NCBI RefSeq assembly: GCF_018638295.1
Contig: NZ_JABTTS010000009.1
Span: 137,986-201,985 of the forward strand
Direction of reading: 5' to 3'
DNA length: 64,000 nucleotides
Source: Streptomyces sp. CHD11
Lineage (GTDB): Bacteria; Actinomycetota; Actinomycetes; Streptomycetales; Streptomycetaceae
Shown: positions 37,082 to 43,579 of the stretch, piece after piece
Position numbering within the stretch: position 1 is the first letter of the stretch
Layout: each line of letters opens with the position of its first letter
Program-made: the position numbers and the translations under genes
The notes under the pieces: generated by a model
Told to the model about the DNA's origin: nothing
What the model saw: only the letters and a program-made list of their open reading frames with translations
Database searches by the model: none

Positions 37082-37126
37082 GCGTCAACATGCCCTGAAC
37101 CAGCGGGAGAAGCCGAGGGAGGACGA

Positions 37127-38074
37127 GTGGCGACGGGACAGGACGGGAGCCCCCGGGCCGGAGGGCCGCCGGGGGATGCCGGACTTCTGACCGAGCAACT
37201 GCGGCTGCTGCGGCGGCGCAGCGGCATGACGCTGGCCACGCTCGCGGGCCGGACGAGCTACAGCAAGTCGTCGTGGGGGCGCTACCTCAGCGGCACGGCG
37301 CTCCCGCCCCGGCAGGCGGTACGGGAGTTCGCCCAGGCCATCTCCGTCAAGCCCGACCGGCTGCTTCTCCTGCTGGAGATCGCCGAGCGCGGGCAGGGGG
37401 ACGGAAAGGCATCCGAGGACACCGATCCCACGGAGCACCCCGTGCCCGCCGCGGCGGCCCCCGAAGCACCCTCCGCGACCGGCCCGGTCCCCGCTGCGGT
37501 GCCGGCCGCCGGCACGGACGGGTCCGCGGCGCAGCCGCCGGAGCATTCCCCGGCCCCCGCCGCGCCCCGCCGGCACCGGCGCTGGGGTGTCCTTCTCGGC
37601 GTCGGCACCGTGGTGGGAATGGTCACGGGGCTGCTCACGGGCATGCTCGTCTCCGCCCCGGAGAGCAAGGGGGAGCCGCAGCCGAGAGCCGGCTTCGCGA
37701 AGTGCTCCGGGTTCGAGTGCCGGAACAAGGACTCCCAGCGCATGGAGTGCCATATCGGCGTGTGGACCGCGGCGGCCGAGAAGGTCGAGGGGGTATATCT
37801 GGAGCTGCGCTACAGCCCGCGCTGCGGGGCCGCGTGGGCACGGATCACCGAGGGCCAGGTCGGAGACACGGCCAGGGTCGAGGGGAAGGCGAACCTCTCG
37901 GCCGCACGCTCCATCTCCTACGACCGGGACACCTACTCGCCCATGATCGAGGCCCCCTACCCCGCGGCCGCACGGGCCTGCGTGGTCCTGAAGGAAGGGG
38001 GCAAGGAGGTCTGCACCCCGCACGGCGGTGCCTCACCCCTGCCCGCCGCGGTCACCGACGAACGCAAACCGTGA
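37127..38074 (+). CDS. XRE regulator with one membrane segment and external DUF2690 domain
   Basis: 315 residues. An XRE helix-turn-helix (LTEQLRLLRRRSGMTLATLA, SYSKSSWGRYLSGTALPP) is followed by a Pro/Ala-rich linker, a basic stop and one membrane segment (WGVLLGVGTVVGMVTGLLTG). The external DUF2690 domain has spaced cysteines (KCSGFECRNKDSQRMECHIG). The layout suggests a one-component sensor passing an envelope signal to DNA. I chose the GTG at 37127, with GAGGGAGG upstream; an upstream ATG at 37058 lies inside the phased repeats. It is divergent from the wall operon, its probable target. Confidence 0.87.
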   Translation: MATGQDGSPRAGGPPGDAGLLTEQLRLLRRRSGMTLATLAGRTSYSKSSWGRYLSGTALPPRQAVREFAQAISVKPDRLLLLLEIAERGQGDGKASEDTDPTEHPVPAAAAPEAPSATGPVPAAVPAAGTDGSAAQPPEHSPAPAAPRRHRRWGVLLGVGTVVGMVTGLLTGMLVSAPESKGEPQPRAGFAKCSGFECRNKDSQRMECHIGVWTAAAEKVEGVYLELRYSPRCGAAWARITEGQVGDTARVEGKANLSAARSISYDRDTYSPMIEAPYPAAARACVVLKEGGKEVCTPHGGASPLPAAVTDERKP

Positions 38075-38115
38075 CCCGGGCACGGTGAGCGCCGCCGCCA
38101 CCGTGCGGGCCCGGG
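38075..38115 (+). terminator. Hairpin after the XRE-DUF2690 gene
   Basis: CCCGGGCACGGTG (38075-38087) pairs with CACCGTGC...CCCGGG (38099-38115), with a three-base bulge, starting directly after the stop codon. The rest of the gap to 38394 shows only a 15-base tandem repeat (GCGTGAGCCGCAC twice, near 38231-38260). Confidence 0.65.
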
Positions 38116-38394
38116 ACCGCGGCGGGAGGAGACCCGCGACTCCGGGCACCACCGAGGCAGAGCGACACCGGCCCCGCATCCGCCGTTCCGCCGGGCGCCG
38201 CGCTGGTCCCGGCAGGGCGCCGTCGTCCCGCGCGTGAGCCGCACGGCGCGTGAGCCGCACCGCGCGGGAGTACGGCAACGCGCGGGACGGGGCCGCCGAG
38301 GGAACCGGCCCGCCCCCACCGGGCGTGGGTGGCGGCCCGCCGTGCGGTGGCTATCGTGGTCGGAGGGGCCCCGACGGTGGTGAGCGAGGTCTCC

Positions 38395-39471
38395 ATGAGC
38401 GGAACGGCCCGTCCTTCCGGTGCCGAGGGTGCCATGGGCAGCGGCTACGCGCGGCACTCCCGGATCCAGCACCGCGCGGCTGACTACGGGATGCCCCTGC
38501 TGCGCCGGGCGCTGGCGGCAGTCGCCCTGCCGGAGCGCGGTGCGCCCTTCCGGGCGGCGGACCTCGGCGTGGCCGCCGGGACCAACTCCCTGGAACCGAT
38601 GGGTGCCGTGGTGGAAGGGGTGCGTTCGCGGACCGGCGAGGACACGCCGGTGACGGTGGTCCACACCGACATCCCCGGGAACGACTTCAACACCACGTTC
38701 GCGACGATCACGGGCTCGCCCGGCTCGTACGCCCACCGCCCGCAGGTGTTCGTCCACGCCGAGGCGCGCTCCTTCTACGAGCCCCTCTTCCCGCCCGCGG
38801 AGCTGCATCTGGTCTGGAGCTCCATCGCGGTGCACTGGCTGTCCCGGGTGCCCGCGCCGGTTCCCGGCCACATCTACTCCGCACGGGCCACCGGGGAGGT
38901 ACGCCGGGCCCTGCGGGAGCAGTCCCGCTCCGACTGGGAGGCCTTCCTCACCCACCGCGCCCGGGAGCTGCGCCCCGGCGGGCAGCTCGTCGTGCTGGGC
39001 GGGGCGAGCGCCGACGACGGGTCCAGCGGGGCGGACGGCCTGATGGACGCCGCCGTGGCCGTACTGACCGATCTGGTGGGCCGGGGCCTGATCACCTCGG
39101 AGGCCTGGGCGAGGATGACCGTCCCCACCTGGAACCGGACCAGGGAGGAGTTCCTCGCCCCCTTCGCGGCCGGGCCCGCGGCAGCGGCCCTGCGGGTCGA
39201 GGAGCACGATCTGGTGACGCTCCCCGACATCCTGTTCGACGACTTCCGGGCGACCGGGGACGTCCGGGACTTCGCCGAGCGGGTGACGGCGTTCTTCCAG
39301 GCGGCGTTTCTGCCCTCCCTGCTCAGCACGTCGGCCCCTGCCGGGGATGACGGCGGGACCGACGCCGTGGCGGAGGCGTTCGCCGACGGTCTGCGCGCCC
39401 GCGTCGCCGCCGACCCGGAGGCGGTGGAGACCCACTGGCGGGTCGTCCCGCTGCGCATCACCCGCCTGTGA
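38395..39471 (+). CDS. SAM-dependent carboxyl methyltransferase, SABATH type
   Basis: 358 residues. The opening GSGYARHSRIQHRAADYGMP, then FRAADLGVAAGTNSLEPM and LHLVWSSIAVHWLSRVP, are the marks of Methyltransf_7, the family of plant salicylate, jasmonate and benzoate methyltransferases. It would transfer a methyl group from S-adenosylmethionine to a carboxyl group, giving a volatile or signalling ester. The Asn of AAGTNS and the SSxxxHWLS motif are conserved. The ATG at 38395 has GAGG five bases upstream; a GTG at 38377 with GGAGGGG eight bases upstream is an equally good start, adding six residues. It precedes an AraC regulator. Confidence 0.88.
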   Translation: MSGTARPSGAEGAMGSGYARHSRIQHRAADYGMPLLRRALAAVALPERGAPFRAADLGVAAGTNSLEPMGAVVEGVRSRTGEDTPVTVVHTDIPGNDFNTTFATITGSPGSYAHRPQVFVHAEARSFYEPLFPPAELHLVWSSIAVHWLSRVPAPVPGHIYSARATGEVRRALREQSRSDWEAFLTHRARELRPGGQLVVLGGASADDGSSGADGLMDAAVAVLTDLVGRGLITSEAWARMTVPTWNRTREEFLAPFAAGPAAAALRVEEHDLVTLPDILFDDFRATGDVRDFAERVTAFFQAAFLPSLLSTSAPAGDDGGTDAVAEAFADGLRARVAADPEAVETHWRVVPLRITRL

Positions 39472-39645
39472 CCCGCCGGAGGCCGGCCGTGCCGCTCCCG
39501 GGGCACTCGAGAACGTCCTCGCCGAGCTGGTCGTCGATGTCACCGCCCGCCGTCCGCCGGGGCCCGCACACGGACCCCGACGGCCCCGGAAGGTGGTCCT
39601 CTCCTGCACGAGACCTCACGCCGGATCGTGTGCTGCAATCGGGTC

Positions 39646-40551
39646 ATGCCTCTCGACGAGCTCCGCACGCTGCTCTACCGGCATGCCCGGCCCGGCTGGA
39701 CCACCGCCATCGACGGCGTACTGGTCTCGAAGGTCGACCGCCCCGACCCGCCGGCACCCTCGATGTCCGGCACGGTGCTCGCGCTCATCGCCCAGGGCGC
39801 CAAACGGCTCGCCCTGGGCGACACGGTCTACGAGTACGGGGCCGGCCAGTATCTGGTCGCGTCGGTCGACCTGCCCGTCACCGGGGCGTTCACCCAGGTC
39901 GAACCCGGCCGGCCGGCGCTGGGATTCGGTCTCGTCCTCGAACCGTCCGCCATCGCCGAGCTGTTGCTGGAGGCAGGCCCCGGCGACCTGCCCCGCACCG
40001 GCGGGGCCGCGCCGTCCGGGATCGTCGTCAGCGACGCCCCGGCAGCACTGACCGACGCCGTGGTCCGGCTGCTGCGCCTGCTCGACGAGCCCGGGGACCG
40101 GGCCGTGCTCGCGCCGCTGATCAAGCGCGAGATCCTGTGGCGCGTCATCACGGGCGACCAGGGAGCGACGGTGCGCCAGTTCGGACTCGCCGACAGCAGT
40201 CTCAGCCATGTCTCCCGGGCGGTGCGCTGGATCCGCGAGCACTACGCGCAGCCCTTCCGCGTCGAGGACGTGGCGCGTCTGTCCGGGATGAGCGTCTCCG
40301 CCTTCTACCGCAACTTCCAGGCGGTGACCGCGATGAGCCCCATCCAGTTCCAGAAGCAGATCCGGCTCCAGGAGGCGCGGCTGCTGCTCGCGACCCGCCC
40401 GGGCGACGTCACCGGAGTCGGCCGGCACGTCGGCTACGACAACCCGTCACAGTTCAGCCGCGAGTACCGGCGCCAGTTCGGCACGCCTCCCAGCCAGGAC
40501 GCCGCCCGCCTCCGGACCGGGGTACGCGCCTCCGCGACCGCCCTGCCCTGA
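39646..40551 (+). CDS. AraC-family transcriptional regulator
   Basis: 301 residues. The N-terminal 180 residues are the AraC_N (PF06719) type of cupin-like domain (LALIAQGAKRLALGDTVYEYGAGQYLVASVDLP). The C-terminal 100 residues carry two helix-turn-helix motifs (FRVEDVARLSGMSVSAFYRNFQ and VGRHVGYDNPSQFSREYRRQFGTPP). Regulators of this type often sit beside short-chain dehydrogenases and activate them. Here the SDR gene converges on it, only 15 bases apart. I chose the ATG at 39646; a GTG at 39628 is possible. There is no ribosome site, and TGCAAT lies six bases before the ATG. Confidence 0.9.
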   Translation: MPLDELRTLLYRHARPGWTTAIDGVLVSKVDRPDPPAPSMSGTVLALIAQGAKRLALGDTVYEYGAGQYLVASVDLPVTGAFTQVEPGRPALGFGLVLEPSAIAELLLEAGPGDLPRTGGAAPSGIVVSDAPAALTDAVVRLLRLLDEPGDRAVLAPLIKREILWRVITGDQGATVRQFGLADSSLSHVSRAVRWIREHYAQPFRVEDVARLSGMSVSAFYRNFQAVTAMSPIQFQKQIRLQEARLLLATRPGDVTGVGRHVGYDNPSQFSREYRRQFGTPPSQDAARLRTGVRASATALP

Positions 40552-40566
40552 CATACCGGTGGCGGG

Positions 40567-41316
40567 TCACCTCGCCTGGGCGAGGCGGACCGCGTCGGGT
40601 CCGGCCGGGAAGCGCAGCTGGCCGGTGGTGTCGTGCACGGCCCGCCACACCGTCTCGGCGACATCGCTCTCCTTGGTGAACAGGTCCTGGCCCGTGAAGC
40701 CGCCCATGCTCCTGCGCGCCCAGGCCGCGTAGGGCTCCGGGACCAGCTGGTCCGGCGAGGCACCCTTCATGGCGTTGGCGGCGAAGTTCGTCGTCAGGCA
40801 GGCGCCCGGCTCGACCGTCCTCGCCCGCACGCCGAACGGCTCGAGTTCCAGCGCGAGGGAGGAGGTGAAGCCCTCGACGGCCATCTTGCTCGCCTTGTAG
40901 ACGGCCGAGAGCGGCATGTGGCCCAGCACCACGCTGGACGTCACATTGACCACCACGCCGGCGCCGCGCTCACGGAAGTGGGGCACCACCGCCCGCGTCA
41001 TCGCCATCACGCCGAACGTGTTGGTCTCGAAGACCTCGCGCACGCGGTCCATCGGCGTGCCCTCGAACACGCCGATCTCCGGGACGCCCGCGTTGTTGAC
41101 CAGAACGTCGAGGGGCCCGGCCTCCTCGAAGACGGCGGCGATGCCCGCCGGCTCGGTCACGTCGAGACCGACGACGCGCAGCCGGTCCGACTCGGGCAGG
41201 ACACCCGCACGCGGGGTGCGCATCGTGGCGATCACGTTCCAGCCCCGGTCGTGGAAGTGGAGTGCGGTCTCCCGCCCGTATCCGGACGAGGTACCAGTGA
41301 TGAGGATCGTGTTCAT
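40567..41316 (-). CDS. Short-chain dehydrogenase/reductase
   Basis: 249 residues. The cofactor motif is TGTSSGYGRETALHF (TGxxxGxG), followed by NNAG, the catalytic Ser in VNVTSSVVLGHMP, and Tyr/Lys in YKASKMAVEGF (YxxxK). All catalytic residues are present. An Arg soon after the second strand (TMRTPR) favours NADP(H). The substrate is unknown. It is convergent with the AraC regulator, a pairing common in actinobacteria. Confidence 0.93.
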   Translation of the reverse strand: MNTILITGTSSGYGRETALHFHDRGWNVIATMRTPRAGVLPESDRLRVVGLDVTEPAGIAAVFEEAGPLDVLVNNAGVPEIGVFEGTPMDRVREVFETNTFGVMAMTRAVVPHFRERGAGVVVNVTSSVVLGHMPLSAVYKASKMAVEGFTSSLALELEPFGVRARTVEPGACLTTNFAANAMKGASPDQLVPEPYAAWARRSMGGFTGQDLFTKESDVAETVWRAVHDTTGQLRFPAGPDAVRLAQAR

Positions 41317-41559
41317 GGGTGCGTCCCTGGGTCGGTGGGGACTGCGGGCGGGCCGGTGGGTTGCCGCTCCGCAGAAGAACTCGTTCCTCCATTGAACCGA
41401 CCTGACCTGCCAGAACAGTAGAACTATCCTCGCTCCCCCTCACACGATCCTCCCGGTGCCCCGCCGCGGAGCGACGGCGGCGACCGGGGGCCGCCACTGC
41501 GCCGAAGGACGCGCCGTTCCGTGCGCGGCCTCCCCCCGCACCGCCGTCTGTCGAGGTGG

Positions 41560-41975
41560 TCAGGACTGCTCGGTGCCCAGTCCCAACAGCCGGCTGTCGC
41601 TCCACCACTCCGGCGTCTCGTCGACGACCGGGGTGAGCTCCGGCAGCGTCACCTCGTTGCGGCCCAGGACGAGGTCCACGTCGGCACGCCCGCCGGCGAC
41701 GGGCACGCTCCGGTGCGAGTTCGCGGGTTCGGCGGCCTCCCGGAGTGCGTCGAGCTGACGGTCCCCGGGGGCGAGCGGCCGCCCCACCTCGCACCACGCG
41801 GCCCAGGGGTTGCCGGCGTCCTCGCCCACGGAACGGCGGCGTGCGAAGGCGGAGCCCCGTGCGTCCGGGGCGCCGACGGGCAGGGACAGCCGCAGGGTGT
41901 GGCCTCCGACGGGCTCGCCGCCGGCCGGGTCCGCCGGAGCCCGGGCCAGCGTGTGCACCACGGGCACAGCAGGAA
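41560..41975 (-). pseudogene. C-terminal remnant of a GH39 beta-xylosidase
   Basis: About 135 codons whose translation matches the end of actinobacterial GH39 proteins as I remember them: GHTLRLSLPVGAPDA, NPWAAWCEVGRPLAPGDRQL, DALREAAEPANSHRSVPV and VTLPELTPVVDETPEWW. The catalytic barrel is missing entirely. Upstream of about 41975 the frame turns into non-protein-like sequence and then a different gene begins. So this is a truncated relic marking a past rearrangement. The family call is from pattern memory. Confidence 0.65.
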
Positions 41976-42067
41976 GGGGAAACCGGGCAACTCCTCGGAC
42001 GCGCCGGTAACGCCACCCGCGCAGAGGAAGGCCGCGCCGGACTGCACCCGTCCTCGGGCCGTGGAGG

Positions 42068-42424
42068 TCACGGCCGCAGCAGCCGAGCCTGCGGGTCATA
42101 GCAGACGAGCCCCATCGATGCCGCCAGATCAGCCGCGTAGGCCGAAGCCTCCTCGGCCATGCCGTACCGCATCGCCAAGTAGATGAACGGCCCGGACGCC
42201 TCGCCGATCAACGGCCCCGTCGACCAGGGGGAGGTGTCCTCCTCGTCCTCCGTGAGATCCGCCCACCGCGCCAGGAGCCCGGCGACGTACTCCGCGATAC
42301 GCGGTGACGGTGGAGACTCTTCCTCCGTGTCGATGTAGCGGTCGTACATCTGCGTGAGGACCTCGCCCGCGATCACGTCGTCAGCGGGCATGCCGCCTTC
42401 CCACACCGCCAGGTCGTAACTCAT
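42068..42424 (-). CDS. Small conserved protein, possibly immunity-like
   Basis: 118 acidic residues starting MSYDLAVWEGGMPADD and ending MGLVCYDPQARLLRP. The middle reads SPWSTGPLIGEASGPFIYLAMRYGMAEEA. I recognise this as a small cytoplasmic family common in Streptomyces without an assigned function; the make-up is like that of immunity proteins of polymorphic toxins, but I cannot show it. It is divergent from the next gene, 93 bases apart, and borders the xylosidase remnant. Confidence 0.75.
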   Translation of the reverse strand: MSYDLAVWEGGMPADDVIAGEVLTQMYDRYIDTEEESPPSPRIAEYVAGLLARWADLTEDEEDTSPWSTGPLIGEASGPFIYLAMRYGMAEEASAYAADLAASMGLVCYDPQARLLRP

Positions 42425-42517
42425 GGCCGAACTGTGCCACGCCCTGCTGACAGCACCACTCGGCGTCGACCGGCACGGCCGCACCCAGTGTCCGACGGCG
42501 CTGCTACGTTCCGGCCC

Positions 42518-43060
42518 ATGACAGCAGCAGACGACCTGCTCCGCCGGATCGAGCAGGAGCCTTCCCTTGCCACCGCGCTCGCCTGGCCCGGCGATTTCGA
42601 CGTCGAGCGCCGGGATCCCGTTGAGGATCTCGCCCTTCCCACCGGGATCCCCCTCCACCCGATAGCCGGCTGCGGCGCCGGCGGCACGTACTTCCTGTGC
42701 GGGGAGGCCGGGGCCGAGGAGAGACCCGTCCTGTACGCCGACTCGGAGGGCCAGGCGACACTGATCGGCGCCGACCTCGTCGAGGCCATCACCCTGGTCG
42801 TGGTGCTGCCCTTCTGGCGCGACCTGGCGAAGGGTTTCACGATCAGCCAGCTGGGGGCGGACCTCCGAGCCGACCACCCCGACTTCAACACCGAGCGCGA
42901 CCGCCTCCTACACGCCCTCGGACTCGCCCCCACCTCGGAGGAGGAAGCTATCGCCCGGCTACGAGCCATCGCAGCACGCACAGCTCCGAACCACGTACCG
43001 CACGGTCCGGACGACGAACACCTGCCGTACGAGCTCCTCTTCGGGGACGGCCTCGGATAG
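42518..43060 (+). CDS. Hypothetical SUKH-like protein
   Basis: 180 residues. LAWPGDFDVERRDPVEDLAL leads to AGCGAGGTYFLCGEAGAEER and PVLYADSEGQATLIG, a strand arrangement that recalls SUKH (SMI1/KNR4) proteins, which often neutralise toxins of neighbouring bacteria. The C-terminal half is helical (LRADHPDFNTERDRLLHALG). The ATG at 42518 has no ribosome site but has TACGTT seven bases upstream, close to a leaderless promoter. The fold call is a guess from pattern; I do not know the function. Confidence 0.7.
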   Translation: MTAADDLLRRIEQEPSLATALAWPGDFDVERRDPVEDLALPTGIPLHPIAGCGAGGTYFLCGEAGAEERPVLYADSEGQATLIGADLVEAITLVVVLPFWRDLAKGFTISQLGADLRADHPDFNTERDRLLHALGLAPTSEEEAIARLRAIAARTAPNHVPHGPDDEHLPYELLFGDGLG

Positions 43061-43150
43061 CGACACCTCCCCTTGGGTGGAGGTGGCAGCAGTGCTCCCT
43101 TCGCTGCGACGCAGTCCGCCGGTGTGCCTCCGATCGCTCCTTCCGCGCCC

Positions 43151-43156
43151 TAAGCT
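43151..43156 (+). promoter_or_regulatory. Leaderless -10 element of the HEPN-like/KGGVGRT cassette
   Basis: TAAGCT followed by six bases (GCTCTC) and the ATG at 43163, which places the -10 box at -12 to -7 if the transcript begins at the start codon. No good -35 is visible. Confidence 0.5.
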
Positions 43157-43162
43157 GCTCTC

Positions 43163-43579
43163 ATGGGAGTTGAGGTTGGGGTGGGGGACCTGATCAGGAG
43201 CTACGCAGGGCTCCGCGACAGCGCTGCCGGACGAGACGACTCCGCAGCCCGCCTGTTGCAGTTCTACAGCGTGGAATGCGGCCTGAAGGCGGCGATCCTC
43301 GGCAAGAACGGAACGAATGCCCACAGCACTGCGGACCTGGACCCTCAGCTGCGTACACATGATCTGAGGGCCCTCGCTAAGGCGCTCAATCTCAGTGCCG
43401 AGACAATAGGCCAGTTGGCTGGCTGTCGTCGTCGACACGACGAACGGAGCCGAGTGGAACAGCATCAACTCCACGAGGCTTGGCGCTATGGCGCCGCGCT
43501 GCATGGGGATGACGAGAAAGCTGCGGACGCCGCGTTGAGCAGCCTCAGCGAATGGTGTCGAAGGGAGCACAAGCGGTGA
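43163..43579 (+). CDS. HEPN-like small protein of a two-gene conflict cassette
   Basis: 138 residues, mostly helical. LLQFYSVECGLKAAIL (31-46), LRTHDLRALAKALNLS (63-78) and HQLHEAWRYGAAL (101-113) follow the plan of HEPN proteins. An R-x5-H (Arg95 to His101) or R-x6-H (Arg97 to His104) could be the RNase motif, but this is not certain. It overlaps the large NTPase gene by four bases (GTGA), so the products are probably made together. The start may be the leaderless ATG at 43163 or a GTG at 43181 with GAGG five bases upstream. Base composition is lower in GC than the core genes. Confidence 0.75.
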   Translation: MGVEVGVGDLIRSYAGLRDSAAGRDDSAARLLQFYSVECGLKAAILGKNGTNAHSTADLDPQLRTHDLRALAKALNLSAETIGQLAGCRRRHDERSRVEQHQLHEAWRYGAALHGDDEKAADAALSSLSEWCRREHKR

